Made by a program: the position numbers and the translations under genes
Notes under the pieces: generated by a model
Databases searched by the model: none
The model's input: the letters and a program-made list of their open reading frames with translations, nothing else
What the model was told of the DNA's origin: nothing
In this document: in pieces, positions 16,329 to 25,044 of the stretch
How positions within the stretch are numbered: position 1 is the stretch's first letter
How the letters are laid out: every line of letters starts with the position of its first letter
Source of the DNA: a virus
IMG/VR virus record: IMGVR_UViG_3300006925_000024
Coordinates: 1-52,182 of that record
Strand: one strand, 5' to 3'
DNA: 52,182 bases

Positions 16329-18347
16329 TCAAGAGTGTAGTATGCTGTCTCGTGAAACGACACGCAAAGCCTTTGGTAGAATCTTCAGGGCTGATTTAAT
16401 AACACCCTTATCTTCAGGAATTGGAAGTGGTGCTTCTACGATGTAGAAGTCATCCAGTATGATGTCAATTTGCTCACGAGTCGAGGCTGAACCGGGCTTT
16501 GTGAAAGACAAACGAATGAGGTTTCCATCTTGTGATGGGTGGTCTATAGCACGTCGGACTTTGTGATACATCACAGGGTCTTCAACTATAATCTCACAGT
16601 CCATGCTATATTCAGTCTTACCTTCTACAGCGAGAGAAGCGTTACGAGAGCCACCGAATGGGATTTGGTCAGTAACACTGTCGCTTGTAGCAGCGCCATT
16701 GATGGTGTAGAATTGTTGCACACCAGTGTTACCAGTGATGGTAAACGAAACAACTTGAGCGACGTTTACTCCAGCGATAACGACTGTTCCGTTGTAAAAC
16801 ATGAAAGGCTTCTGTGTGCCTTTTTCAATACCAGCCTCTTTTCGCTTAGCAAGTGTGCTCGCTGTTTCTTCAAACATGCGATGTGTCTTGTATCGGTCAC
16901 CCTTTGTTCCACTTGAAAAATCAGTGGCTGAACCGCTGGTTTCAAGACGACCAGTATCGGTGTAGCAAAGAGAAGAGTCAAAGTTCACGCTCAATCGTAG
17001 AGCAGCGTCAGTATCAGCAGTCATAGAGAAGTCCTTGACCTTGCATCCCTTGAACACACGAGTGAGTTGCTTAGGGTCTGTTGCTCCACCGTCTGTAACA
17101 TCAGCATCAGCGCCTTCAACGTCGCTACGACGAATACTAACTTCCATAGCAAACGATGGCACAGAGTCACGGGAGTAAAGCAAACGACTGATTGGGAATG
17201 TAATAGCCCCTGTTGATTCACGATGAGGACTACCTGTGTTGGTTGCTCCTCCGCCGTCTCCTTGAAAGCGAATGATACGCACTTGACAACTATCAGCGTG
17301 GCTGTAACAAAGACCATCATCAAGGAAGATAGTGTTACCATCAATAGCAGCGATTCTACGAATCTCATTCTTTTGAGTTGTATCAAAGAAGTCATCGCCT
17401 TCAATGTTCACTGCTCCAAACGCAGCACCAGTTGCTGTTGTACCTTCACGGTGCGTTATGATGTCCTCTACTGTTGTGTCTCTAATGAGAATGTAATCAC
17501 CAGCGGCAGCACTATCAGCAGCACCAAGAGGATTTGCCGCATCGGTAAACTCAAGTGCTCCGTCTACTGTAATGAGAGACTGTCCTTTTTCGACAGCACC
17601 GTTTAGAGTGCGAGTAGCACTCATAAGTGAGTCATACAGATTTGCAGCAGCGCCGTTTGCCATGTAAGATATAGACTCCATGCCCAAGCAGTAATACAAC
17701 CATCGTGGATTGTGTAGATTGACTTCAAATGACCCACCTTCGTTCAAGAAACGACCCGGCACTTGTATAGCCGTGTCACGACCAAGACCAACAATGTGGT
17801 ATCGCTTGAGGTCTACCTTAGTTTCAGGTAGGGTTACAGCAGCGGCAAGACCGAGGAATTGGTCAGTAAGCACACGCTCGCTGCTGGAGGCTGCCGTGAT
17901 GTTCCACCCAGCCATGTTTGCATCAAAAGTTGGTGTACCAAAAGAATTGATGATAAGCACATCATTTGTGCCTGAATCAACACTCGTGCCTGTTTTCAAA
18001 GCAGGGGTAACAGTCAGTTGAGTTTTATTGGTGTTGTGATTCTTGTGTTCTAAGACAGTATAAGTGCGCCCAGTATTGTGAGAATCATCGAGTGTAAAGT
18101 TTGTAATACCGACAATTGAAATCTTGCACCCAACGAGCATACCGACTGGGTATTTCAAAAGCCCCCCAGTACAAGGTAAAGAAGCGCCACCGCCCTCAAA
18201 ACCAATGACGCTGGTGTTTGAGTTGCTGTCCGTAGATACATGCTTGAACAAAAACGATGAGCCAAAGCCACCATGTTTCAATTCTAACGCTGTCTCATGA
18301 CCGAATGAAATTTCGGTTAAATCTCCTTTGTATACTGTAGATGGCAT
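16329..18347 (-). CDS. major tail tube-like protein (672 aa)
   Basis: This large beta-rich protein has a C-terminal half typical of phage tail tube proteins: a VVSFTITGNTGV strand, IPFGGSRNASLAVEGKTEYS, MDCEIIVEDPVMYHKVRRA, and an end segment DDFYIVEAPLPIPEDKG. It lies between the neck genes and the chaperone/tape measure genes, the canonical place of the tube subunit. At 672 residues it is about two to three times a usual tube protein, with extra beta segments in the first 350 residues that could decorate the tail surface. No separate sheath gene is seen, so a long non-contractile (siphovirus-like) tail is the simplest reading. Confidence 0.75.
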   Translation of the reverse strand: MPSTVYKGDLTEISFGHETALELKHGGFGSSFLFKHVSTDSNSNTSVIGFEGGGASLPCTGGLLKYPVGMLVGCKISIVGITNFTLDDSHNTGRTYTVLEHKNHNTNKTQLTVTPALKTGTSVDSGTNDVLIINSFGTPTFDANMAGWNITAASSSERVLTDQFLGLAAAVTLPETKVDLKRYHIVGLGRDTAIQVPGRFLNEGGSFEVNLHNPRWLYYCLGMESISYMANGAAANLYDSLMSATRTLNGAVEKGQSLITVDGALEFTDAANPLGAADSAAAGDYILIRDTTVEDIITHREGTTATGAAFGAVNIEGDDFFDTTQKNEIRRIAAIDGNTIFLDDGLCYSHADSCQVRIIRFQGDGGGATNTGSPHRESTGAITFPISRLLYSRDSVPSFAMEVSIRRSDVEGADADVTDGGATDPKQLTRVFKGCKVKDFSMTADTDAALRLSVNFDSSLCYTDTGRLETSGSATDFSSGTKGDRYKTHRMFEETASTLAKRKEAGIEKGTQKPFMFYNGTVVIAGVNVAQVVSFTITGNTGVQQFYTINGAATSDSVTDQIPFGGSRNASLAVEGKTEYSMDCEIIVEDPVMYHKVRRAIDHPSQDGNLIRLSFTKPGSASTREQIDIILDDFYIVEAPLPIPEDKGVIKSALKILPKALRVVSRDSILHS

Positions 18348-18358
18348 GTCGGCTCAAC

Positions 18359-18805
18359 TCAAGGCACTAACTCCGCAAAGATAACTACTTCTATCTGAAA
18401 GGTCATCCGAAATAAAACCTTTGACCTATCAGACAAGTCGGTTCGGGTCTTGTAAACCATGCGGTCAAAGTTTACACCGTCTCCTTTTCTTACTGCGTGA
18501 ATCAATCTTCGTACTTCGTTCTCCATCAATTGTAGATGCTTACGCCCTCTTGCTGTACGAGCATCTACCGTGATGTTTAGACGAGTTGTGACAAAATCAT
18601 AGAGTAATTCGGGGGCTTCTTCATTGTGAGCCGTCTCATAACATAAGATGTAATCGTGGCGGGATAAATCAATTCTTTTACCTCTTTCAGCACCGACTGT
18701 CGCTATGTCAGCGATGACTGGTTTGATGTTACCAGTGTTCGCACGATTCCAGTCTTCTAATGTAGAGATAACCATATCAAGAGATTCAGTAAATGTAGCA
18801 ACCAT
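18359..18805 (-). CDS. putative tail terminator/neck protein (148 aa)
   Basis: A mixed alpha/beta protein of the size of tail terminator or tail-completion proteins (about 130-170 residues), located between the head-tail connector and the tail tube. It has an N-terminal helix followed by alternating strands (HDYILCYETAH, FVTTRLNITVDART, VLFRMTFQIEVVIF), the order seen in that fold family. The ATG at 18805 follows GAAGTGATAAC. The functional label depends on gene order and secondary structure impression. Confidence 0.55.
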   Translation of the reverse strand: MVATFTESLDMVISTLEDWNRANTGNIKPVIADIATVGAERGKRIDLSRHDYILCYETAHNEEAPELLYDFVTTRLNITVDARTARGRKHLQLMENEVRRLIHAVRKGDGVNFDRMVYKTRTDLSDRSKVLFRMTFQIEVVIFAELVP

Positions 18806-18809
18806 GTTA

Positions 18810-19142
18810 TCACTTCTCCTTCTTGTATGCTATTTCGTCAGGTAGTAACAGACCACCTTTGAACACTAACTTTTGCTCAATCAACATTGGTGACTCACGA
18901 AGCATACGCTTGTCAGCCCTTTCTAAAGCAGCATCGACTTCATTTTGAGGGGCTGGTTGGCTACCTTTCTTGTAACCATCATCAGTTTTTCTAATACTAC
19001 TCATACCTAATTCCTGAGCCTCAACTTTTTCTCTGTATACTTGAGGTCGTTGAGTAATGAGAGCACGCAACTCTTTCTGATACTTTGCATCGGACATCTC
19101 TTCCGTTAGCGTAGCCAAAAATTCCTTTTGCTCTCTTGACAT
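18810..19142 (-). CDS. small helical neck-region protein (110 aa)
   Basis: A charged, helix-rich protein with no motif I recognise. I place the start at the ATG at 19142, because GAGTGA lies five bases before it; an in-frame GTG at 19151 overlapping the previous stop as GTGA is the alternative. It sits between the connector-like gene and the terminator-like gene, so a neck or head-completion role is likely but not shown. The C-terminus (LLLPDEIAYKKEK) is charged. Confidence 0.65.
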   Translation of the reverse strand: MSREQKEFLATLTEEMSDAKYQKELRALITQRPQVYREKVEAQELGMSSIRKTDDGYKKGSQPAPQNEVDAALERADKRMLRESPMLIEQKLVFKGGLLLPDEIAYKKEK

Positions 19143-19147
19143 GTTTA

Positions 19148-20710
19148 TCACTCAAATACGGTAATCTCAACGTAGCGTGCCAAAATAGCATCGACTTCAG
19201 CCTTTAGTAACTGAATCTTAGAAGTTAAATCAACATTCTGTGTCCCTTCAGGAATCAAAACGCTTCGGTCATCTGACATCAAAACATCACAAGCCACCAT
19301 CTTTGTAGCAGCCTCTTCTATAGCCTTCTCAAGATAACGCTCACCGTAGATGTAAGAGCACTTAATCGCATTCCATTCAAAGAAAGGATAGGAGTTGTTA
19401 AAGTAAATAATACCCATTTCGTAATCAGCCCACCAGTCTCGTAGTCGCCCTACGTCACCACTACTCGAACCACCTTGTAGGTCGATGTTGAAGGTATCTT
19501 GGCTAATCTCACCGCTAATATCTCCTAATGCTGAACCAGTGACACGGACACATCCTGTAAAGGATGTTGCTGTTTTACCAGTATAACGGAACACTGTATC
19601 ACCCTTAACGCAAACACCAGCGTGAACAAAAGAACTTGTGTCGTCTACATTGACTGTAGTACCAACAACATCAACGATGGTTGCTTTGTGATTAGTGGTT
19701 TGCTTAATTGAAAGGTTACTGTCGGTGGTAACAATAGAACACGTCTCACCCCCCTTACCAGCACGCATACTGGTAAGTTTGATAATACCAGTCCCATAAT
19801 CAGCGTTTGCTGTAGCGAGAAACTCGTTATCGACATTGATGTCGCTTGAAGAACCTTCCAGTTTGTACGATGGTACGAATGGTACTGCCGCTTTACTTAC
19901 TCTGTCTTCTTTATTGATAAGGTCAGCAAGATTCTGTGCTGTTGTAGCGGGGTCAAAATCGGCACGCCATTGAGTGTTACCTGTTCCTATCTCTAATTCA
20001 GCAGCAGAGCCATTACCTGTTGATACTACGATTGCTCCTGTGAGCGCTCTCACGTCATCAGGAATATGAATACGAGCCTCAGCGCTGCATATCTCTCGAT
20101 AGTCGTCACCTTGCCATAGTTCAAGACGAAGAATCTGTTGTACATTTCTAAACAAAAGTGGAGCAGTACCAACATAATCTGTGTAATATCGTCGTCGGTA
20201 TGGTTTGTATGTGTCGAAGTTAATGTATTCAGCACTCACGAGATAAGGTCGCCAAGCGTTGTGTGTAATGTTGTCAATCTTGTCTTGGGCTTCTTTGATA
20301 CGAGCCTCTACAATTGAGCGTTTCATACCACGAGTTTTACCGTTGGTAAACGATGCTGTGTTTTGAACGTAGGTGTTATCAGCAGCCTGATAATCAGCAG
20401 AAGTGATAACATCGCTGAAATTGAGTTGAACACCATTAGCACTACTACTAATTGTTGTGATAACTCGCTCTGTTCCTAATGGGTCAGCATCAGAGTAAAT
20501 GAGAATGGTGTCATCTTTTGAAAAACCCACAGTTCTGTAATCAGCACCTGTAACGAAAACGGCAGTAGTAGTGCTGTCAGCACTGACTAAAACGGCTTCC
20601 TGTGGGCCTATTGAAAGGAAATCTGCAACTTTCTGTGCAGTAGTGTAGACAATAGCCGAAGGGTCAAGTGGTCGTGTTTCAGCCTCACCGGGATTAAACA
20701 CTATTGGCAT
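19148..20710 (-). CDS. head-tail connector-like protein with large beta inserts (520 aa)
   Basis: The protein combines helices typical of head-tail adaptor proteins (RSIVEARIKEAQDKIDNITH at residues about 130-150 and EKAIEEAATKMVACDVLM near residue 460) with long beta-rich insertions such as VVSTGNGSAAELEIGTG and VVGTTVNVDDTSSF. It follows the capsid genes and precedes the terminator and tail tube genes, the slot of the first adaptor on the portal ring. Ordinary adaptors have about 100-200 residues, so this one is enlarged. ATG at 20710 follows GGGGGAT. Connector function is inferred. Confidence 0.6.
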   Translation of the reverse strand: MPIVFNPGEAETRPLDPSAIVYTTAQKVADFLSIGPQEAVLVSADSTTTAVFVTGADYRTVGFSKDDTILIYSDADPLGTERVITTISSSANGVQLNFSDVITSADYQAADNTYVQNTASFTNGKTRGMKRSIVEARIKEAQDKIDNITHNAWRPYLVSAEYINFDTYKPYRRRYYTDYVGTAPLLFRNVQQILRLELWQGDDYREICSAEARIHIPDDVRALTGAIVVSTGNGSAAELEIGTGNTQWRADFDPATTAQNLADLINKEDRVSKAAVPFVPSYKLEGSSSDINVDNEFLATANADYGTGIIKLTSMRAGKGGETCSIVTTDSNLSIKQTTNHKATIVDVVGTTVNVDDTSSFVHAGVCVKGDTVFRYTGKTATSFTGCVRVTGSALGDISGEISQDTFNIDLQGGSSSGDVGRLRDWWADYEMGIIYFNNSYPFFEWNAIKCSYIYGERYLEKAIEEAATKMVACDVLMSDDRSVLIPEGTQNVDLTSKIQLLKAEVDAILARYVEITVFE

Positions 20711-20814
20711 TTCTTATCCCCCGTTACAAAACACTTTTTGGTTTTATCTTCAGCCTCATCGACTTCTTTCGACTTAGCATCAAACCAAGCATCAAGAAGA
20801 GTGCAACGGGTCAT
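20701..20814 (-). CDS. very small protein (37 aa)
   Basis: A short frame that fills the gap between its neighbours: its ATG (20814) overlaps the stop of the 99-residue gene as ATGA, and its stop overlaps the start of the connector gene by ten bases. GAGGAGG lies seven bases before the ATG. The peptide has three Cys (at residues 4, 29 and 36) and an acidic/basic middle (SKEVDEAEDKTKK). No family is recognised. Its support is the good ribosome site and the coupled overlaps, not sequence similarity. Confidence 0.65.
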   Translation of the reverse strand: MTRCTLLDAWFDAKSKEVDEAEDKTKKCFVTGDKKCQ

Positions 20815-21110
20815 GCTCTTGCCTCCTCGTCTATAGAAGCAAGGTTGTATTCCATTGGTTTCTCGCAACTACCGCATGTTTCTCGCCACATAAAGTGAAG
20901 CATACCACAGTGTTGGCATCGAGTACCTGAGCCAATGTTCAAAACATCACTGGCCTCAAGATTACGCTTACGCTGTTGTGAAGTAATACCCTTGAGTGGG
21001 TTTTCTTCGTCAATGACTTTACCAAGAAGGGTTTGTGCGTCAGAACGAATACCCTGCTTTTGAAATCTTTCAATATCACTCAGGTCAATTGTTTGCTCGG
21101 CTAACGACAT
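20811..21110 (-). CDS. small zinc-ribbon protein (99 aa)
   Basis: Cys65-x2-Cys68 and Cys79-x2-Cys82 (CQHCG and CGSCEK) form a zinc-ribbon-like knuckle pair near the C-terminus. The first half is helical and charged. GAGGAG precedes the ATG at 21110. It lies in the head-to-neck region between decoration-type genes and the connector gene. Zinc ribbons here recur in the portal and in several other proteins of this virus. Its role is unknown; assembly factor or minor structural protein are both possible. Confidence 0.75.
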   Translation of the reverse strand: MSLAEQTIDLSDIERFQKQGIRSDAQTLLGKVIDEENPLKGITSQQRKRNLEASDVLNIGSGTRCQHCGMLHFMWRETCGSCEKPMEYNLASIDEEARA

Positions 21111-21125
21111 ACATACTCCTCACAC

Positions 21126-21299
21126 TCAACTGGTAGTGACAAATATGTAAATGTTACCAAGAACATGATGCGGGTCGCATGATACACAAGTATTGCTACT
21201 AATAGCGGTGCTAATCTCTGCTGCTATAGCAGTTCTCGCTGTGTCGTCGTTAAAATCCTTCGGCGGAAAAGGCCCAAGAATTGTTACTGTTTTTGCCAT
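21126..21299 (-). CDS. small structural-region protein (57 aa)
   Basis: This short frame begins with an ATG at 21299 preceded by GAGGTGACGACAC and ends with TGA at 21126-21128. The product starts MAKTVTILGPFPP, then a helical Ala-rich middle and a C-terminal strand (GNIYIFVTTS), with two Cys near each other (CVSC at residues 38-41). It occupies an otherwise empty gap between the 104- and 99-residue genes in the same strand and spacing style. I do not recognise the family. The very good ribosome site is the main support. Confidence 0.75.
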   Translation of the reverse strand: MAKTVTILGPFPPKDFNDDTARTAIAAEISTAISSNTCVSCDPHHVLGNIYIFVTTS

Positions 21300-21310
21300 G
21301 TGTCGTCACC

Positions 21311-21625
21311 TCAAGAGCGACGACCAATTGCGAAGAAAGTTCCACCAATAGTGGCCTGTGCCGCTGCTGGTGTGTGAACAGTGATTGTAGTCCCATCTAC
21401 TGTAGCAAACTCACTAAAGGTGTGAGGCGCTGCGTCAGAAGCATCAGCGTTACCGCCTGTTTCAAGTGTTGCTGGAGCAAGAGGCCCTGTAGGGGTAACT
21501 GTAGCCATGTCAATACTTGCGAGCAAACCACTCAAATCAATGCTTGTGTCAGTTGCTGCGTATGTTCCTGTGACAACCATTCGGTCACCAAAGTAAGTTG
21601 GTCGGGGGTCTATTGATACTGTCAT
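21311..21625 (-). CDS. small beta-rich capsid-associated protein (104 aa)
   Basis: An all-beta-looking, Thr/Ala/Gly-rich protein without Cys. It is the third small gene after the major capsid gene. GGAGATGA precedes the ATG at 21625 (the same variant site as the capsid gene), suggesting high expression. This size, composition and position fit a decoration or head-fibre protein, but no motif proves it. Confidence 0.65.
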   Translation of the reverse strand: MTVSIDPRPTYFGDRMVVTGTYAATDTSIDLSGLLASIDMATVTPTGPLAPATLETGGNADASDAAPHTFSEFATVDGTTITVHTPAAAQATIGGTFFAIGRRS

Positions 21626-21627
21626 AT

Positions 21628-22005
21628 TTATTCATCTCCTGTTGTTTCTGTTTCTTCTGCACTTTCTTCAATTAGTGCCTCTGTTTCTTGAACACCGTCA
21701 GGACTCATAACAGTCTCAACAAGTTCAAGTAGAGTAGTTTTTGTTGCATAGCCTTTTGGCTTGATGTCATACTTAGCGAGCCATTTTACAATGTCGCCAC
21801 GCTTCCAACCAGCGTCAGGGATGTCGTCATTTCCTTCATCAACAGAATCGTAGCCTTTGATAATAAAGTCATCACTAAGACGATGACCCCATTTGTCAAG
21901 CCACGCTGTTGTGACTTCTAAGGGAACACCCTTTTTGAAATCAGGATAGTTGCCGTCAATGTTCCTTGTAGACCAAGAACGACCCATGTAGGTTACTGTA
22001 GGCAA
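21628..22005 (-). CDS. HeH/SAP-like capsid-region protein (125 aa, TTG start)
   Basis: The start is TTG at 22005, supported by GAGGTGAGG just upstream and by an in-register first strand (PTVTYMGRSW). Residues about 68-98 (WKRGDIVKWLAKYDIKPKG then YATKTTLLELVETV) fit a helix-extension-helix motif like SAP/HeH, which often binds nucleic acid. The tail is acidic (Glu/Thr). It lies two genes after the major capsid gene. It may be a minor capsid or head-completion protein with a DNA-contacting motif; that is inference. Confidence 0.7.
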   Translation of the reverse strand: MPTVTYMGRSWSTRNIDGNYPDFKKGVPLEVTTAWLDKWGHRLSDDFIIKGYDSVDEGNDDIPDAGWKRGDIVKWLAKYDIKPKGYATKTTLLELVETVMSPDGVQETEALIEESAEETETTGDE

Positions 22006-22016
22006 GTTACCTCACC

Positions 22017-22403
22017 TCAGTTGTAGAGTATCATTACTGTTGTAACGTTCGCTGAACCGCTTGCGTATTGTAGTGTTGCAGTTAGACCGGAGAAGATACA
22101 TCCTGTAAGAACAGGTGTTGCCTCTGCTGGTGTTGCTGTAACGCTTAGAATTGCTGTTGCTCCGCCGCCGAGAATAATTGTCTCTCCGTCTGCTCCACCT
22201 GTCACGTTGATTAGTGCCAACTTTGGTGCTGGTGCATATCCGTTTGCTGCGTCTGTTTGTAGTGCGTTGAATGAATCAATGCTTCCGGGATAAGTTCCAC
22301 CACGAGCCAAGTATTCTGTGGTGTCGTGTGACCCTGCTCGTAGTTCCCAAGCACCCACAAGGGTTGCTGTTGCTGTTCCGCTTAATGTTAATTCTGCTGC
22401 CAT
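22017..22403 (-). CDS. putative capsid decoration protein (128 aa)
   Basis: This Ala/Thr/Gly-rich, strand-rich protein is the gene directly after the major capsid protein. Its leader copies the capsid gene leader: an A-rich tract followed by ATGGAGATGA. Decoration or cement proteins of HK97-type viruses have this size, place and composition. No conserved motif was recognised, so the label is positional. Confidence 0.6.
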   Translation of the reverse strand: MAAELTLSGTATATLVGAWELRAGSHDTTEYLARGGTYPGSIDSFNALQTDAANGYAPAPKLALINVTGGADGETIILGGGATAILSVTATPAEATPVLTGCIFSGLTATLQYASGSANVTTVMILYN

Positions 22404-22435
22404 ATTTAATCATCTCCATGTTTTTTTGTTTTTTG
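22404..22435 (-). promoter_or_regulatory. A-rich leader with strong ribosome site before the decoration-type gene
   Basis: Two A runs (six and seven bases) precede CATGGAGATGATTAAAT and the ATG at 22403. The pattern duplicates the major capsid leader. It is the only other leader of this type in the window. Confidence 0.45.
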
Positions 22436-22440
22436 TGTCC

Positions 22441-23616
22441 TCACTTCAAGTCACGAATGCTTGCTTGTGCTCCAAAGAAAGTTGTCCATACTTCACCCAT
22501 TGTTCGGTAAAGTCCCTCTTGACCGAGGCGGTTGATTGCGAATGGGTCACCAGTTTCGATACCTGACTCAAAGTATTGAGTAGGAATCGCTGTACTGAAG
22601 TACATGTAGTCAGTGTCCAAAAGATACATACGGCTTATTCCGTCTGTCTTCACAACATCCTTAGAAGGAATGATTGGAACACCGTTGTAGGTTGCGACAA
22701 TGAAACCTGCTTCGATACCCGGAACACCCTTTACACCGTTGTAGGTAGGGGTGACACGCTTCTCTTCCATGAAACGCTGTTGCGCTTGGAGGAGTTGTTG
22801 TAGACGCATCAAAGTGTCATATCCAGTTAGGATGACCTTCGGGTTACCTCCACGTTCCCAAACTTGTTGGAATGTGGTGTCGAGGTGGTCGAGTGATAGA
22901 ACACGCTTGTTTGATGCTTGAGTGTCAGCAGCGCAGTTTACTTCAGCGCTTGACCAAGTGTTTGTTCTTCGGTCAATGCTGTAGATGTCGAGGTCACCGT
23001 CATCAGCGTGGTTGTTGCCGGATGTGGTCTTCAAAGTTGTTGCTGAACCTGAACCATCAGCGGCTTCAGCAGCAGTGATACGGTCAAGAGATTCAAAGTT
23101 GTTACCTGCTACTGTGGAAGAGTCAGTCAAGAGCATCTTGTTTACCATTTCAGCGTGGTGCTTACCCATTTCTTCTTTGAGAACTGAGCGCATGTCACCC
23201 ATACCGTCGTCCTTGTCAGCAAGGAAAACAGCGACTTCGCTTACATCGAATGAGTGAGCGATGGTCTTTGGCTTTGCGGCAACGTGTTGGAAGACTGGCT
23301 TAACAGTCTCAGGTAGTGTACCGTTCTCAGCAATACCACCGTGAACTGTGCCTGAGTTTGGTTTGTCAGTAATGACTCTCCATCCACTGCGTTCCCACGG
23401 CTTCTTTGGCATAATTGAAAATGCGTTAAATTCTTGGTTGAGTTGCGACCAAACCTTGCGACCATAGATTGCTTGGTATGTTCCAGCGGTGGTACTTAGC
23501 ATTGGTGCGTCGGCTTTGAGAAGTTCGCTACCAGTGTATGTGTAACCCATTGAGTTACCTGCTCCGTAGTAGTATCTTTCCATATCTGTTACTGTTCTTA
23601 CATAATTTCGTGCCAT
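22441..23616 (-). CDS. major capsid protein, HK97-fold type (391 aa)
   Basis: The gene follows the prohead protease/scaffold gene, the normal order for HK97-type viruses. The chain shows the usual pattern: a flexible N-terminal arm, an E-loop/spine-helix region (SVLKEEMGKHHAEMVNKML near residues 143-161), a P-domain helix segment KVILTGYDTLMRLQQLLQ, and a C-terminal part with YNGVPIIPSKDV and LLDTDYMYF, typical of this fold. Length 391 is standard. GGAGATGA precedes the ATG at 23616 after a run of nine A, which suggests strong translation. No N-terminal delta domain is fused; the scaffold function is probably in the C-terminus of the protease gene. Confidence 0.88.
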   Translation of the reverse strand: MARNYVRTVTDMERYYYGAGNSMGYTYTGSELLKADAPMLSTTAGTYQAIYGRKVWSQLNQEFNAFSIMPKKPWERSGWRVITDKPNSGTVHGGIAENGTLPETVKPVFQHVAAKPKTIAHSFDVSEVAVFLADKDDGMGDMRSVLKEEMGKHHAEMVNKMLLTDSSTVAGNNFESLDRITAAEAADGSGSATTLKTTSGNNHADDGDLDIYSIDRRTNTWSSAEVNCAADTQASNKRVLSLDHLDTTFQQVWERGGNPKVILTGYDTLMRLQQLLQAQQRFMEEKRVTPTYNGVKGVPGIEAGFIVATYNGVPIIPSKDVVKTDGISRMYLLDTDYMYFSTAIPTQYFESGIETGDPFAINRLGQEGLYRTMGEVWTTFFGAQASIRDLK

Positions 23617-23650
23617 GTTATTTCATCTCCATTTTTTTTTGTTGTTTGTG
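23617..23650 (-). promoter_or_regulatory. A-rich leader with strong ribosome site before the capsid gene
   Basis: On the minus strand the sequence before the capsid start has a run of nine A followed by TGGAGATGAAATAAC and the ATG. The gene after the capsid gene has a closely similar leader at 22404-22435. A-rich tracts next to a Shine-Dalgarno site favour unstructured, efficient translation. Confidence 0.5.
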
Positions 23651-23655
23651 AGTTT

Positions 23656-25044
23656 TCACTCGCTGCGGTATAGCCCTCCAGCCAGTTGGTGAACTTCATC
23701 CCAACTCATGTTTGCCAAGTCTTGTGTACTTGGTACTTCGAGTGCTGGGTTGACAGACTTAGCGATTGTTTCGCCAGCGCCACCTGAAAGATTGTCGATT
23801 CGCTCATTGAGTGCTCCGAGAGCCTTCATGACTTCATCAAGAGGAGCACGAGCGTCAAAGTTTTGTGCTTGTGCTTTTGAGATTTCTTCAGCGGATTCTT
23901 GAGCGAAGCGACCTTCAAAGTTTGCTTCAAGAGACTTACGGAACGCTTCTTCTTGCTTTGCAGCCTTGAAGACACCGTATGCTTCTTCGATTCGGTGAGA
24001 GTCGATGTCACGACCAGTGATAAAGTCAGACTTTTCGACACTGCCACCACCGCTTAGTCCAGCACGCTGGATAGCGTTAGTAGATGGGTTGCCTCCTTCT
24101 TGAGCACGACCCTTGACTTGTCCAGCAAAGTAATCAGCACCATCGCCAATTGCTTCAGGAGTGGAGCCGAGGTTTGCCTTTGCTACTGTATCAAAGTGAG
24201 TGCGAGCAGCACCAGTGTCTACACCAGCAGACTTGAGTGTGTTTTCCATCCAGTCAAGGTATTCAGATGTGATAACATCAGAGAACTCAGACTTCTTTTT
24301 GTCGTCTTTCTTGTCCTTCTCATCGTCTTCGTCTTTATCCATGTAAGTACCCTTCTCTTGTTTGTCGTCTTTGGGGTCATCGGAATCAGACTTACCCTTC
24401 TTTTTCTTTTCCATAGCGGCTTGTAGCGCAGGGGGTAGTTCTCCTTTCTCCATAGAGTCCAGTCGGCCTTCTAAGCGGCTTAATACATCGTTCATTTGTT
24501 CCATTACTTCTTCGGTCATTTTGTTCACCTTGTTTTTGTCTTCTTTTAGTATATTGAATGTGGCTTCGGGGTTAATTCCTTTTTCGCATATTGTGATTTC
24601 GTGTAGTTCCAGTTTTGATATTTCTTGATATGAGCCGTGGGATTTGTCGCTTTTGTTTACTCGTTTGAATGCTTGTCCTCCGATGCTAAAACCTGTTAGG
24701 TTTCCTTTTCGGATTTCACTTGATACTTCACGAGCCTTCTCGATGTCGTTTCTTAATTTGACTACAACAAACATTCCGGCATCGTCTACTTCGCTTTTCC
24801 ACAACCTCCCTTGATTATCTGTATAATTTGATATTACTTCTCCGACTTGAATGTTTGAATGTGCTAATTGGACGTTTCGATACTTTGGGTCAGACATGAA
24901 TTTTTTGAAAGCGTCTTTCAATGCCGACCTTGTAATTAAATCCCCTTGCTTGTCTACGAGTTCAACTGAAGCATACCCTGCCACAATGAGGTCATTAGAC
25001 CCCTTGAGGAGTTCGATACTGTTTCTACGTTGAGTTCGCAACAC
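23656..25044 (-). CDS. XkdF-type prohead protease with C-terminal scaffold-like region (462 aa)
   Basis: Residues 1-165 match the prohead serine protease pattern: VAGYASVELVDKQGDLI, then AHSN with candidate catalytic His62, then LTGFSIGG with candidate Ser120, and ELHEITICEKGINPEA at residues 147-161. The remaining 300 residues are helical and strongly charged (Lys/Asp/Glu tract near 205-250), like a scaffolding domain, ending in MSWDEVHQLAGGLYRSE. Such enzymes cleave the scaffold and often the capsid arm during maturation. The start is a GTG at 25044 with GAGGAG seven bases upstream; no in-frame ATG fits better. The capsid gene follows after 39 bases. The C-terminal MSWDE peptide recurs in the 115-residue protein at 31400-31747. 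Confidence 0.85.
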   Translation of the reverse strand: MLRTQRRNSIELLKGSNDLIVAGYASVELVDKQGDLITRSALKDAFKKFMSDPKYRNVQLAHSNIQVGEVISNYTDNQGRLWKSEVDDAGMFVVVKLRNDIEKAREVSSEIRKGNLTGFSIGGQAFKRVNKSDKSHGSYQEISKLELHEITICEKGINPEATFNILKEDKNKVNKMTEEVMEQMNDVLSRLEGRLDSMEKGELPPALQAAMEKKKKGKSDSDDPKDDKQEKGTYMDKDEDDEKDKKDDKKKSEFSDVITSEYLDWMENTLKSAGVDTGAARTHFDTVAKANLGSTPEAIGDGADYFAGQVKGRAQEGGNPSTNAIQRAGLSGGGSVEKSDFITGRDIDSHRIEEAYGVFKAAKQEEAFRKSLEANFEGRFAQESAEEISKAQAQNFDARAPLDEVMKALGALNERIDNLSGGAGETIAKSVNPALEVPSTQDLANMSWDEVHQLAGGLYRSE

